Shown one piece after another: positions 32,962-42,812 of a stretch of 64,000 nucleotides of DNA. Every line of letters begins with the position of its first letter. The stretch's first letter is position 1. Location of the stretch: assembly GCF_047638075.1 (NCBI RefSeq), contig NZ_JBLJBV010000082.1, positions 5,559 to 69,558 on the forward strand, in the 5' to 3' direction. The notes beneath the pieces were generated by a model. That model was not told the origin of the DNA. It did no database searches and saw nothing but the letters and a program-made list of their open reading frames with translations. This DNA is from UBA6197 sp047638075. Lineage in GTDB: Bacteria; Pseudomonadota; Alphaproteobacteria; Rhodobacterales; Rhodobacteraceae. The position numbers and the translations under genes were made by a program.

Positions 32962-33891
32962 ATGAGCCGCGCATTCGTATTTCCGGGGCAGGGGGCACAG
33001 ACCATCGGCATGGGCCGCGCGCTGGCCGAGGCTTACCCCGCCGCCAAAGCCGTCTTTGACGAGGTTGACGACGCGCTGGGGGAAAAGCTGTCGCGCCTGA
33101 TCTGGGAGGGAGAGCAGGACGAACTGACGCTGACCGCCAACGCGCAGCCCGCGCTGATGGCGACCTCGATCGCGGCGCTGCGCGCGCTTGGCGCCGAGGG
33201 GGTTGATGTCAGTGCAGCGGCCTATGTGGCGGGGCACAGTCTGGGGGAATATTCCGCACTTTGCGCGGCGGGCGCGCTGAGCCTTGGCGATACCGCGCGG
33301 CTGTTGCGGCTGCGCGGGGCGGCAATGCAGCAGGCGGTGCCGGTGGGCGTGGGGGCGATGGCGGCGCTGCTGGGGCTTGATTTTGACGCCGCCACCGCCG
33401 TGGCCTCTGAGGCAGCGCAGGGCGAGGTCTGTCAGGCCGCTAACGACAATGACCCCGCGCAGGTTGTGGTTTCCGGTCACAAGGGCGCGGTTGAACGCGC
33501 GTTGGAGATTGCCAAGGCCAAGGGGGCCAAGCGCGCAATCCTGCTACCGGTATCGGCGCCGTTCCATTGCGCGCTGATGCAACCCGCCGCCGATGCCATG
33601 GCCGCAGCCCTGGCCGAGGTGGCAATTCTTGCGCCGACGGTGCCGCTGGTGGCCAATGTGCGCGCCGAGGCGGTCAGCGACCCCGACCTGATCCGTGCCC
33701 TTTTGGTCGAGCAGGTCACAGGGTCGGTGCGCTGGCGGGAATCGGTTCTGTGGATGGTAGCGCAGGGGGTGGATACGTTTTGGGAAATCGGCGCAGGAAA
33801 GGCTTTGTCGGGGATGATCCGGCGGATAGCCAAGGAGGCCGAATGCCGCGCTGTGGGCACGCCGCAGGATGTGTTGGCCGCAACGGCCTAA
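32962..33891 (+). CDS. fabD: Malonyl-CoA:ACP transacylase
   Basis: FabD loads malonate onto acyl carrier protein. ATG 32962 has AAGCAGGAG upstream and gives 309 aa; the frame extends further left to 32350 only by chance, antisense to rpsF. The active-site Ser93 is in GHSLGEYSALCAAG, the partner His in SAPFHCALM, and FPGQGAQ opens the protein. It begins the fabD-fabG-acpP group. Confidence 0.97.
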   Translation: MSRAFVFPGQGAQTIGMGRALAEAYPAAKAVFDEVDDALGEKLSRLIWEGEQDELTLTANAQPALMATSIAALRALGAEGVDVSAAAYVAGHSLGEYSALCAAGALSLGDTARLLRLRGAAMQQAVPVGVGAMAALLGLDFDAATAVASEAAQGEVCQAANDNDPAQVVVSGHKGAVERALEIAKAKGAKRAILLPVSAPFHCALMQPAADAMAAALAEVAILAPTVPLVANVRAEAVSDPDLIRALLVEQVTGSVRWRESVLWMVAQGVDTFWEIGAGKALSGMIRRIAKEAECRAVGTPQDVLAATA

Positions 33892-34036
33892 GGGCCCGGC
33901 CGTAGCGCTGTGGTGGGGTCAAGATGAGTATTTGGGCCAAAAAAAAGCTGTAGGATGGGTCAAGCCCTATGCATGGGTGGTATGGGGCGGGACGGGCTGG
34001 TAAAAGGCCATCAATTGGTTTGCGAGCGAGGGTGAC

Positions 34037-34774
34037 ATGTTTGATCTGACAGGAAAATCGGCGCTGGTGACGGGCGCTTCGGGGGGGATCGGCGGCGAGA
34101 TTGCGCGCGCGCTCCATGCGGCGGGGGCCAATGTGGCGCTGTCGGGCACGCGCGAGGCGCCGCTGCGTGCGCTGGCCGAAAGCCTTGGCGCGCGGGCGCA
34201 TGTGGTGGTGGCAAACCTGGCTGACCCGGCCTCGGTCGAGGCGCTGCCGAAAGCGGCCCTGGAGGCGATGGGCGCGGTGGATATTTTGGTCAACAATGCC
34301 GGGATCACCCGCGACAATCTGTTCATGCGCATGTCGGACGAGGAATGGCAGCAGGTGCTTGAGGTCAACCTGACCTCTGGCTTTCGGCTGATGCGCGGGG
34401 TTTTGCGCGGCATGATGAAGGCGCGCTGGGGGCGGATCGTGAATATCACCTCTGTCGTGGGTGCCACCGGCAACCCCGGTCAAGGAAATTATGCCGCGGC
34501 GAAGGCGGGGTTGGTGGGCATGTCGAAAAGCCTGGCGCAAGAGGTTGCGAGCCGGGGAATCACGGTGAACTGTGTGGCGCCCGGATTTATCGCCACGGCG
34601 ATGACCGACAAGCTGAATGATGAGCAAAAGGGCAAGATTTTAACGCAGATACCTGCCGGGCGCATGGGCAACCCCGCCGAGATTGCTGCCGCCGTCTTAT
34701 ACCTGTCAAGCCTTGAGGCGGGGTATGTCACCGGGGCCACCTTGCATGTCAATGGTGGCATGGCGATGATCTGA
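34037..34774 (+). CDS. fabG: 3-oxoacyl-ACP reductase
   Basis: This 245-aa short-chain dehydrogenase uses NADPH in the first reduction step of fatty acid elongation. The Rossmann motif is VTGASGGIGGEIARA; NNAGITRDNLFMRMSDEEW and the catalytic Ser/Tyr/Lys in NITSVVGATGNPGQGNYAAA plus KAG are typical of FabG rather than a general SDR, as is the C-terminal TGATLHVNGGMAMI. ATG 34037 follows gagggtgac. It lies 145 bp after fabD. Confidence 0.95.
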   Translation: MFDLTGKSALVTGASGGIGGEIARALHAAGANVALSGTREAPLRALAESLGARAHVVVANLADPASVEALPKAALEAMGAVDILVNNAGITRDNLFMRMSDEEWQQVLEVNLTSGFRLMRGVLRGMMKARWGRIVNITSVVGATGNPGQGNYAAAKAGLVGMSKSLAQEVASRGITVNCVAPGFIATAMTDKLNDEQKGKILTQIPAGRMGNPAEIAAAVLYLSSLEAGYVTGATLHVNGGMAMI

Positions 34775-34802
34775 TTGCCGGTGTTTGGGTGTTCAAAACG
34801 GC

Positions 34803-34830
34803 TTGCCATGGCATGTGACTGTGCTATAGG
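34803..34830 (+). promoter_or_regulatory. Promoter of acpP with a ~130-nt leader
   Basis: TTGCCA (34803-34808), 16-bp spacer and TATAGG (34825-34830). The start codon is 136 bp downstream, so acpP has a long GC-rich leader with repeated gcgaggcg/tgactgg words. This gives acpP its own high-level promoter besides read-through from fabG. Confidence 0.55.
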
Positions 34831-34966
34831 CGGCGATGACTGGCCGGGGATAACCCGTCTGCCGGCTGCCTTGCGCAAGCGAGGCGCGTGAGCCGCTCGG
34901 AACGAGCAAGGACGTGACTGGGCGAGGCGTGAGTGCGCGCTTACCCTTTGATTTTGAGGAATGAAC

Positions 34967-35200
34967 ATGAGCGACATCGCTGATCGTGTTAAAAAGATCG
35001 TCGTCGAGCATCTGGGCGTTGAAGAAGACAAGGTCACCCCGACCGCGTCTTTCATTGACGATCTGGGCGCAGATAGCCTTGACACCGTAGAGCTGGTCAT
35101 GGCTTTCGAAGAAGAGTTCGGGATCGAGATCCCGGATGATGCCGCCGAAACGATCCAGACCTTTGGCGATGCGGTGAAGTTCATCACCGAAGCCGTCTGA
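34967..35200 (+). CDS. acpP: Acyl carrier protein
   Basis: ATG 34967 is chosen because ttgagga (34954-34960) lies six bases upstream; the ATG at 34961 touches that site. The 77-aa acidic protein has the phosphopantetheine Ser37 in GADSLDTVELVMAFEEEFGI. Length and sequence are canonical. Confidence 0.97.
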   Translation: MSDIADRVKKIVVEHLGVEEDKVTPTASFIDDLGADSLDTVELVMAFEEEFGIEIPDDAAETIQTFGDAVKFITEAV

Positions 35201-35223
35201 TCCTTTTGGAATCGGATGATTTG

Positions 35224-35253
35224 AAAACGGCACCCTTGGTAGGGTGCCGTTTT
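35224..35253 (+). terminator. Intrinsic terminator of acpP
   Basis: AAAACGGCACCC (35224-35235), loop TTGGTA, GGGTGCCGTTTT (35242-35253). Confidence 0.92.
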
Positions 35254-35500
35254 GCATTCTGTCTGTCCCCGGCCGATGCGCGATGTTTGAAAAATTATCT
35301 GTTGGCCAAGGGGAGCGTGTGTTTTCAAGGCGCTACCCGGGGTGTGGCGGGGTCCCGGCGCGGGTCCGGGCATTTTTTCGGCGGCTGAATGACCGGCGCC
35401 CTCTGAGGCGCGAGGATGCGCGTATGATGCCACGAATGGCTTTGACATTGCCCGCGTGGCTGGCGAAGGTCGGGCGCGCAGCCCAAGGCAAGGACAAGGT

Positions 35501-36757
35501 TTGGCTTTTCGGTTCATCCACACTGCTGATATTCATCTGGATTCGCCGCTGCGCTCGCTTGCGCTGCGCGACCCGGCACTGTCGGATCTGATCGGCACGG
35601 CGACGCGGGCGGCGTTTGTGCGGATCATTGATCTGTGTCTGGCCGAGGCGGTGGATGCGCTCTTGATCGCGGGCGATCTTTATGACGGGCAGCAGACCTC
35701 GATGAAGACCGCACGGTTTTTGGGGCAGCAGTTGCAGCGGCTGGAGGCGGGCGGGGTGCGCGCCTTCATCATCCGGGGCAACCATGATGCGCTGTCGAAA
35801 ATTACCCGCGAACTGGTTTTGCCGCCCTCGGTCACGCTGTTCGGGCCAAAGGCGGAAACCCATCTGATTGAAACCGGGGGGCGCCCGGTCGCGGTGCATG
35901 GGATCAGCTTTGCCAAGCCGCAGGCCCCCGAAAGCCTGCTGGGCCGCTTTCCCGCGCCGCTGGCCGATACGGTCAACATCGGGATGCTGCACACCAGCCT
36001 TGCCGGGGCGCCGGGGCATGACCCCTACGCGCCGTGCGCCTTGGCGGATCTGAATGCCAGCGGTTACGACTATTGGGCGCTGGGGCATGTGCATGGCCGC
36101 GCCGAATATATCGGGGCGGCCACCGTGGTCATGCCGGGCATGCCGCAGGGGCGCGATATTGGCGAGGCGGGGGAAAAGTCGGTCACGCTGGTGACGGTGG
36201 CCGATGACGGCGCCATCACGCTTGAGACCCGCGCGACCGGTCTGGCCCAGTTTGAACGGGTGCCGGTGCCGCTGGACGGGCTGACCGATTGGGCCGATCT
36301 GGTTGCCGCTATCGGCAGGGCGCTGGCCCGCGCGCGCCGTGACCATGGGGCCGAACATCTGGTGTTGCGCCCGGTCCTGACCGGGCCAAGCGCGCTGTCG
36401 TGGCGGGTGCTGCGCGATCTGGACCTGTTGCAAGAAGAGGCCCGCTTGGCCGCCGAGGCGCTGGACGGTGTGTGGATCGACAAGTTGGAAAACGCCAGCA
36501 CCGCCGGGCAGGGTGCGGCCGGGGCGGGGCCGCTGGCCGATCTGGCCGATCAGATGCCCGCCACGCTGACCAGCCCTGCCCTTGCCGCCGCCGCCGAGGC
36601 CGAGTTGACCGCCCTTTTGCGTGCGCTGCCGCGCCCGTTGCGCCCGATCTGGGGCGAGGATGAGGCCGCACAGGCCGAAACCCGCGCCCGTCTGATGCGC
36701 GAGGGTGCCGCCGAAGTGCTGGCCGTGCTGGCCGCCGCCCCCGAGGGGGACGGCTGA
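35501..36757 (+). CDS. YhaO-like DNA repair exonuclease (metallophosphoesterase)
   Basis: This is an SbcD/Mre11-type calcineurin-like phosphoesterase. The motifs are FIHTADIHLDSPL (DxH), LLIAGDLYDG (GDxxD), IIRGNHDAL (GNHD), MLHTSL (H) and YWALGHVHGRAEY (GHVH). TTG 35501 with AGGA upstream gives 418 aa and starts right at the first strand; longer in-frame starts to 35456 are possible. The stop overlaps the next ATG (TGATG at 36755-36759). With its neighbour it should form an SbcCD/Rad50-Mre11-like nuclease that trims DNA ends. Confidence 0.88.
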   Translation: MAFRFIHTADIHLDSPLRSLALRDPALSDLIGTATRAAFVRIIDLCLAEAVDALLIAGDLYDGQQTSMKTARFLGQQLQRLEAGGVRAFIIRGNHDALSKITRELVLPPSVTLFGPKAETHLIETGGRPVAVHGISFAKPQAPESLLGRFPAPLADTVNIGMLHTSLAGAPGHDPYAPCALADLNASGYDYWALGHVHGRAEYIGAATVVMPGMPQGRDIGEAGEKSVTLVTVADDGAITLETRATGLAQFERVPVPLDGLTDWADLVAAIGRALARARRDHGAEHLVLRPVLTGPSALSWRVLRDLDLLQEEARLAAEALDGVWIDKLENASTAGQGAAGAGPLADLADQMPATLTSPALAAAAEAELTALLRALPRPLRPIWGEDEAAQAETRARLMREGAAEVLAVLAAAPEGDG

Positions 36758-39700
36758 TGCGGCTTGAACGGCTGGACCTGACCCGCTACGGCAAATTCAC
36801 CGACCGCAGCCTTGCCTTTGCGCCGCCCAAACCCGGCGCACCGGATCTGCACATTCTTTACGGGCCGAATGAGGCGGGAAAATCCACCACGCTGGCGGCA
36901 TGGCTGGATTTGTTGTTCGGCATCCCTGACAAAAGCCCCTACCGCTTTTTGCATCAGTCCGCGATGCGTGTCGGTGCGCGGTTGGACATCGGCGGCCAGA
37001 TGCAAGAGGTGGTTCGGATCAAGGGCCGGGGCGCTACCCTTTTGGATGCTGGCGGCGCGGCCTTGCCCGAGGCGGTTTTGGGCGCGGGTCTGGGTGGGAT
37101 CGACCTTGCCGGCTACCGGGCGATGTTTTCGCTGGATGATGACACGATCGAGGCGGGCGGCAACAGTATTCTGGCCAGTCAGGGTGATCTGGGGCAGCTG
37201 TTGTTTTCCGCCAGCGCCGGGCTGACCGGCCTTGGCAAAGGGCTTGAGACCTTGCGCCGCGAGGCGGACGCCTTTTTTCGGCCCCGCGCGCAAAATACCG
37301 CGCTGAACAGCCTCAAGGCGCGGCTGGACGCGCTTGAGGCGCGCAAGCGCGAGATCGACACTCAGGCCGCCGATTACGCCAGACTGACCGCGCAAGAGGC
37401 GCAGGCCCATGAGGAATGGGCGGCGGTTCAGGCAAGGCTGAGCGAGACGCAGGTGGCGCTGGCCGCGCAACGCCAGTTGCAAGCGGCGCTGCCGATCTAC
37501 GCGCGCTGGTTGCGCCTTGGCGCAGATCTTGCGCCCCTGTCGGCCCTGCCAGAACCGCCCGGGGATTGGGCCGCGCTGCTGCCCGACCTTGCGCAGGCGC
37601 AGGCCGCCACCCGCGCCCGGCAAGAGGAAACTGCCGCCCGGATTACCGCATTGGAGCGGCAGTTGGCGGCGCTTTGCCCCGACCCTGACGTGCTGGCCGC
37701 GCGCGAAGAAATTGCCGCCGCGACGGATCTGAAATCGGCGCATGACGAGGCGGTCAAGGATCTGCCGCACCGCGAAGAAGAGGCCACCTCTGCCGCGCAG
37801 CAGATTGCGGCGTTGCTGTTGGCGTTGGGTCAGCCGGGGGCCGACCCGGCGGCGCTGCGCCTGCTGGCGCGCACCGTGGCGGGGCTGCGGGCGCTGATTG
37901 AAACACGCTCGGGCGTAGAGGCGCGGCGTCAGGCGGCGCATACCGAGGCGACCGAGGCCGAGACCGCGGCGACCGAGGCGGCGGCGCTGTTGGCGGATGC
38001 GGGGGGCGCCCCCCTGCGGGCCGAGGCGCTGGCGGTATTGCTGGCTTCCCTGCGCGCGCAAGACCCCGGCGGTGCCTTGCGCCACGCCCGCCGCCAACGC
38101 GCCTTGGCGGAGGAGACGCTGGCCCCGAAACTGGCCGCGCTTGCGCCGTGGCGCGGGGGTGTTGAGGATCTGACCGCGATGGCACCGCCGCTGTTGCGCC
38201 AGATCGACGGCTGGCAGGCGGCCATTGCGTCCGCCAATCAGGCAAGGGCTGCCGCCGAGGCCGAGGTCGCGCGCCTGCAAGCCCAGATTGCGCGGGCCGA
38301 GGCGGGGCTTGCAGCACAGGGCGTCGGGGGGGGGCCGGTGGATGCCGCTACTGCGGCGGCCGTGCGCAGTCAGCGCGAAGCGGCCTGGGCGGCGCATCGC
38401 GCGCGGTTGGACGCGGGCAGCGCGGACGCGTTCGAGGCCGCCTTGCGCCACGATGACCGGATGGGTGCGGCATGGGCGGCGCAGGGGGCCGAGGTTGCGC
38501 GCGATGCGCAGGCGCAAGAGGCGTTGGCGGTGCTGCGCGCTGATCTAACCGGGGCGGAGGCGGCACAGGTGGCGGCACAGGGTTCGCAATCAGCGGCCGT
38601 CAGGGCGTTGCAGGCCGGCATCGCGGCGCTGTCGGACAAGCTGGACCCTGACCAGAGTGCCGAAGCGCTGCGCCATTGGCTGGGCCTGCGCGATGCGGCG
38701 TTGGAAGCTGCGGCGCAGGTGGCGCGCGCGCGTGCCGAGGAAACCGCCGCCGAGGCTGCGGTATCTGCGGCCCGTGCGGCGCTGGTGGCGGCGTTGGCCG
38801 GGGCGGGGGCTGATGCCGACCCGGACCTGCCCTATGATACGCTGATGGCTGAGGCGCAGGCGCAAAGCGACGCCAGCACCCGTCTGGGCGCGCTGCACGC
38901 CACTGCCGCACAGGCCCGCGCGGTGCATCAGCGCCGTCAGGCCGCGCTGGCCGCAGCAGAGGCCGAGGCCGACCGATGGGCGCAGGAATGGGCAGGGTTG
39001 GCGGCGGATAGCTGGCTTATGGAAGGGGGCGCCGCCCCTGAGCCTGATGTGATGCGCGCGCTTTTGGACGGGGCCGAGGCGTTGGAACGCGCGGCCGCCA
39101 CCCATGCTGCACTGAATGACCGGATTGCCAAGATGCGCGCCAACCGGGTGGCGTTCGAGGCGGCGGTTGCCCGGCTGGGGCAGGTGCTGGGCATGGCCGA
39201 GGGGGCTGCGCTTTGGGCGGATGTCACCGCCCGGCTGACCCGCGCCGATGAGGTGGAACGCGCCCGTGCCACGGCTTTGGCCGACCATCAGGCGGCGACG
39301 CGCCGGGCCGAAGATCTGGCGCAAGAGCGCCTTAAGATCGACGCGCAGTTGTTTGAAATGATGCGGTTTTTTGATGCGTCTGACGTGACGGACCTGCGCG
39401 AGGCCCTTACCGCCTGCGCCCGGCGCCAAAGGCTGACTGCCGCGCGTATCAGCGCAGAGGATGAAATCTGCGAGGCATTGGCTGCCGCTGATCTGGCCGG
39501 GGCGCTGGCACGTCTGGAGGCGATTGACCGGATGCGGCTTGAGGCCGATCTGGCGCAGTATGAGGCACGCGCGCAAGAGCTGACCGAGGCGGCGCAGACC
39601 GCCTTTGCGGCCCTTTCCGAAGCGCGCAGGCAGCTTTCGGCGGTGGGGGGGGATGATGCCGCGGCGCGGCTGGATGAGGCCCGCGAAACCGTGCTGCTGG

Positions 39701-40194
39701 AGATATCCGAGCAGGCGTCAGCGCATCTGCGGCGGCGTCTGGGCATCCTTGCCGTGGACCACGCGCTAAGCGATTACCGCGACAGCCACCGCAGCGCGAT
39801 GATGCAGCGCGCCTCGGAGGCGTTCGCGCTGATCAGCCGGGGCGCCTATAGCGGGCTGGCCGCACAGCCCGACAAGGACCGCGAGGTGCTGCTGGCGATG
39901 GCGGCAGACGGCAGCGCAAAACCGGCACCGGATCTGTCAAAGGGCACGCGGTTTCAGCTATATCTGGCACTGCGGGTGGCGGGGTATCACACGCTGGCAG
40001 AAACGCGCCGCCCGGTGCCGTTCATTGCCGATGACATCATGGAAACCTTTGACGATGATCGCTCGGCCGAGGCGTTTGCGCTGTTGGCGCAAATGGCGAC
40101 CGTGGGGCAGGTGATCTATCTGACCCATCATCGGCATCTGTGCGAGATTGCCCAAAGGGTCTGTCCCGCTGCGCAGATCACCCAGTTGGGGTAG
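36757..40194 (+). CDS. YhaN-like SMC/SbcC-type AAA ATPase
   Basis: The 1145-aa protein has ATPase halves at both ends and a long Ala/Glu/Arg coiled coil between. Walker A is GPNEAGKST (36-44). The signature is in LSKGTRFQLYLALRVAGYH and Walker B in FIADDIMETFDDDRS near the C-terminus. No CxxC zinc hook is visible in the middle, unlike Rad50/SbcC, which is typical of YhaN-type proteins. It is translationally coupled to the YhaO-like nuclease. Very high GC creates long antisense frames inside this gene; they are not real. Confidence 0.9.
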   Translation: MRLERLDLTRYGKFTDRSLAFAPPKPGAPDLHILYGPNEAGKSTTLAAWLDLLFGIPDKSPYRFLHQSAMRVGARLDIGGQMQEVVRIKGRGATLLDAGGAALPEAVLGAGLGGIDLAGYRAMFSLDDDTIEAGGNSILASQGDLGQLLFSASAGLTGLGKGLETLRREADAFFRPRAQNTALNSLKARLDALEARKREIDTQAADYARLTAQEAQAHEEWAAVQARLSETQVALAAQRQLQAALPIYARWLRLGADLAPLSALPEPPGDWAALLPDLAQAQAATRARQEETAARITALERQLAALCPDPDVLAAREEIAAATDLKSAHDEAVKDLPHREEEATSAAQQIAALLLALGQPGADPAALRLLARTVAGLRALIETRSGVEARRQAAHTEATEAETAATEAAALLADAGGAPLRAEALAVLLASLRAQDPGGALRHARRQRALAEETLAPKLAALAPWRGGVEDLTAMAPPLLRQIDGWQAAIASANQARAAAEAEVARLQAQIARAEAGLAAQGVGGGPVDAATAAAVRSQREAAWAAHRARLDAGSADAFEAALRHDDRMGAAWAAQGAEVARDAQAQEALAVLRADLTGAEAAQVAAQGSQSAAVRALQAGIAALSDKLDPDQSAEALRHWLGLRDAALEAAAQVARARAEETAAEAAVSAARAALVAALAGAGADADPDLPYDTLMAEAQAQSDASTRLGALHATAAQARAVHQRRQAALAAAEAEADRWAQEWAGLAADSWLMEGGAAPEPDVMRALLDGAEALERAAATHAALNDRIAKMRANRVAFEAAVARLGQVLGMAEGAALWADVTARLTRADEVERARATALADHQAATRRAEDLAQERLKIDAQLFEMMRFFDASDVTDLREALTACARRQRLTAARISAEDEICEALAAADLAGALARLEAIDRMRLEADLAQYEARAQELTEAAQTAFAALSEARRQLSAVGGDDAAARLDEARETVLLEISEQASAHLRRRLGILAVDHALSDYRDSHRSAMMQRASEAFALISRGAYSGLAAQPDKDREVLLAMAADGSAKPAPDLSKGTRFQLYLALRVAGYHTLAETRRPVPFIADDIMETFDDDRSAEAFALLAQMATVGQVIYLTHHRHLCEIAQRVCPAAQITQLG

Positions 40195-40296
40195 CGCCCG
40201 TGATGGCCAGACTGCGCGCAGCGCGTCGCGGAGCCGTTGCGCCGGGCGAAATCTGTCTGTATCAACGGCCGGATAGGTCAAAAAGAGAGGTACGAC

Positions 40297-41559
40297 ATGC
40301 GTCGGGTCGTTATCACGGGGTTGGGGATGGTCACGCCGCTGGCGTGCGGGGTTGAGGAGACCTGGTCCCGGCTATTGGCCGGGCAATCGGGCGCGGGCCC
40401 GATTACGCGGTTTGACGCCAGCAATGTGGTGACGAAATACGCCTGCGAAATTCCGCTCGGTGACGGCTCGGACGGCACGTTCAATGCTGATGACTGGATG
40501 GCACCAAAGGACCGGCGCAAGGTCGATGATTTCATCCTTTACGGGATGACGGCTGCGGTGCAGGCGGTGAAGGATTCGGGCTGGGAGCCCGAGGACGAAG
40601 AGGCGCGCTGCCGCACCGGGGTGATGATCGGGTCGGGGATTGGCGGGCTTAGCACGATTGCCGACACGGCGGTGCTGATCAAGGAAAAAGGGCCAAAGCG
40701 GGTGTCGCCCTTCTTTATTCCGGGGGCGCTGATCAATCTGATTTCGGGGCAGGTGTCCATTCGGTTCGGCTTCAAGGGGCCGAACCATGCGGTGGTGACG
40801 GCCTGTTCCACGGGGGCCCATGCCATTGGCGATGCCGCCCGGCTGATCCAGTGGGGGGATGCCGATGTGATGCTGGCAGGCGGGGCGGAAAGCCCGATTT
40901 CAGAGATTGGGATTGCCGGGTTCAACGCCTGCAAGGCGCTGTCGACCAAGCGCGCCGATAACCCCACGGCTGCCAGCCGGCCTTATGATGCGGACCGTGA
41001 CGGGTTTGTCATGGGCGAAGGTGCGGGCGTGGTCGTGCTGGAAGAATATGAACACGCCAAAGCGCGCGGCGCCAAGATCTATGCCGAGGTGCTGGGCTAT
41101 GGCCTGTCTGGCGATGCGTATCACATCACCGCCCCGGCCGAAGATGGCGACGGCGGTTTTCGCAGCATGAAAGCGGCGCTGGCACGGGCCGGGGTGGCGC
41201 CGGGCGATATTGATTACATCAACGCGCATGGCACCTCGACGATGGCCGACACGATTGAATTGGCGGCAGTCGAGCGGCTGATGGGGCCGGCAGCGGCCAC
41301 GGCGACGATGTCATCAACGAAATCGTCGATAGGGCATCTGCTGGGGGCTGCGGGGGCGGTCGAGGCGATTTTCTGCGTGCTGGCGATCCGCGATCAGATC
41401 GCGCCGCCGACGCTGAATCTGGATGACCCTGCGGCGGATGCGGTGCTGGATCTGGCGCCCAATGTCGCGCGCAAACGCAAGATTGACGTGGCGCTGTCAA
41501 ACAGCTTTGGCTTTGGCGGTACCAATGCCAGCCTTGTGCTGGGCAAGGTGAAGGACTGA
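40297..41559 (+). CDS. fabF: 3-oxoacyl-ACP synthase II
   Basis: FabF condenses malonyl-ACP with acyl-ACP in fatty acid elongation. ATG 40297 has aagagagg upstream, giving 420 aa. The catalytic triad is Cys170 (VTACSTGAHA), His in NAHGTSTMADTIE and His in SSIGHLLGAAGAVE; GFGGTNASL closes the protein. The gene would normally follow acpP directly; here the YhaO/YhaN pair intervenes. Its stop overlaps mltG (TGATG). Confidence 0.96.
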   Translation: MRRVVITGLGMVTPLACGVEETWSRLLAGQSGAGPITRFDASNVVTKYACEIPLGDGSDGTFNADDWMAPKDRRKVDDFILYGMTAAVQAVKDSGWEPEDEEARCRTGVMIGSGIGGLSTIADTAVLIKEKGPKRVSPFFIPGALINLISGQVSIRFGFKGPNHAVVTACSTGAHAIGDAARLIQWGDADVMLAGGAESPISEIGIAGFNACKALSTKRADNPTAASRPYDADRDGFVMGEGAGVVVLEEYEHAKARGAKIYAEVLGYGLSGDAYHITAPAEDGDGGFRSMKAALARAGVAPGDIDYINAHGTSTMADTIELAAVERLMGPAAATATMSSTKSSIGHLLGAAGAVEAIFCVLAIRDQIAPPTLNLDDPAADAVLDLAPNVARKRKIDVALSNSFGFGGTNASLVLGKVKD

Positions 41560-42734
41560 TGTGGCGCCATATCGTCTCTAATTTCCTGACCATCCTGATT
41601 GTGCTGTTGATTGCGCTGGGCGGGTTGGCCGCCTGGGGCAAGCGGCAGTTCACCGGGCCGGGGCCGCTGACGCAGGCGGTGTGCTTGCAGGTGAAACCGG
41701 GGGCAAGTTTTTCGGCGGTGTCGGATGATCTGGCGGGGCAAGGGGCGATAACGTCTGGCTATATCTTTCGGGCGGGGGCGGATTATTCGGGCAAGTCGGG
41801 GGCGCTGAAGTTCGGGTCATATCTGATAAAGCCGGGCAGCTCGATGGCTGAGATCGTAGAGCAGGTGACGGCCGGCGGACCTTCGAGCTGCGGCACCGAG
41901 GTGAATTTCCGCATTGGCGTGACGACGACCGACGTGATCTTGCGCGAGCTGGACCCCGATACCGGGCGCTATGTCGAAAAGATCAAGTTCAGCCCGGCGG
42001 TTGAGGCTGCACCGGGTGACTTTGTCGACGCCGCAGCACAGCCCGACGTGCGGCTGCGCGTGACGCTGGTGGAGGGGGTCACAAGTTGGCAGGTGGTTGA
42101 TGCGCTGAAACGTGCCGATTTTCTGACCGGAAATGTGGCTGCGGTGCCGCCCGAAGGCAGTCTTGCGCCCGATCTTTACGAGGTTGCGCGCGGGTCCGAC
42201 CGCAACGCCCTTTTGGCCGAGATGAGCGCGCGTCAGGGCCGGATCCTGGACGACGCCTGGGCCAGCCGCGCCGAGGGGTTACCCTATGACACGCCCGAAG
42301 AGGCGCTGATCATGGCCTCGATTGTCGAGAAAGAGACCGGCGTGGCCGATGAGCGGCGGCAAGTTGCCAGCGTGTTCGTGAACCGGCTTGAGCAGGGAAT
42401 GAAGCTGCAAACCGACCCGACGGTGATCTACGGCGTGACCAAGGGGCAGGGGCCGCTGGGCCGGGGTCTGCGCCAAAGCGAGCTGAGAGGGAAAACGCCC
42501 TACAACACCTATGTGATTGAGGGGCTGCCGCCGACGCCGATTGCCAACCCTGGCCGCGCGGCGATCGCGGCGGCGCTGAACCCCGACTCGACGCCTTATC
42601 TGTTTTTCGTGGCGGATGGGTCTGGCGGCCATGCCTTTGCCGAGACATTGGACCAGCACAACGCCAATGTTGCCAAATGGCGCGCGATTGAAGCCGAGAA
42701 GGGACAAACACCCGCACCGGTGCAGGGGAACTGA
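41559..42734 (+). CDS. mltG: Endolytic peptidoglycan transglycosylase
   Basis: MltG cuts nascent glycan strands and helps set their length. The 391-aa protein has one N-terminal membrane helix (FLTILIVLLIALGGLAAW) and a periplasmic YceG domain with catalytic Glu in MASIVEKETGVADERRQVAS, plus LQTDPTVIYGV and the conserved NTYVIEGLPPTPIANPG. Overlap with the fabF stop indicates coupling. A terminator follows, then the GTA promoter. Confidence 0.95.
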   Translation: MWRHIVSNFLTILIVLLIALGGLAAWGKRQFTGPGPLTQAVCLQVKPGASFSAVSDDLAGQGAITSGYIFRAGADYSGKSGALKFGSYLIKPGSSMAEIVEQVTAGGPSSCGTEVNFRIGVTTTDVILRELDPDTGRYVEKIKFSPAVEAAPGDFVDAAAQPDVRLRVTLVEGVTSWQVVDALKRADFLTGNVAAVPPEGSLAPDLYEVARGSDRNALLAEMSARQGRILDDAWASRAEGLPYDTPEEALIMASIVEKETGVADERRQVASVFVNRLEQGMKLQTDPTVIYGVTKGQGPLGRGLRQSELRGKTPYNTYVIEGLPPTPIANPGRAAIAAALNPDSTPYLFFVADGSGGHAFAETLDQHNANVAKWRAIEAEKGQTPAPVQGN

Positions 42735-42754
42735 ACCTGTTGAAATGAAATGAG

Positions 42755-42779
42755 AAAGCCCGGTATGTCCGGGCTTTTT
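42755..42779 (+). terminator. Intrinsic terminator of fabF-mltG
   Basis: AAAGCCCGG (42755-42763), loop TATGT, CCGGGCTTT (42769-42777) followed by TT. It insulates the GTA cluster from upstream transcription. Confidence 0.9.
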
Positions 42780-42812
42780 CGTGAATTCATAGCACAACCT
42801 TGAATTTAGTTG

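Noticed and set aside
35206..35388. 60-codon frame after acpP
   Set aside because: Crosses the acpP terminator hairpin; no support.
36550..38517. Long minus-strand open frame (655 codons) opposite the YhaN-like gene
   Set aside because: Arg/Gln/Gly-rich with no family features; a by-product of high GC in the coiled-coil gene, whose plus-strand product has clear Walker motifs.
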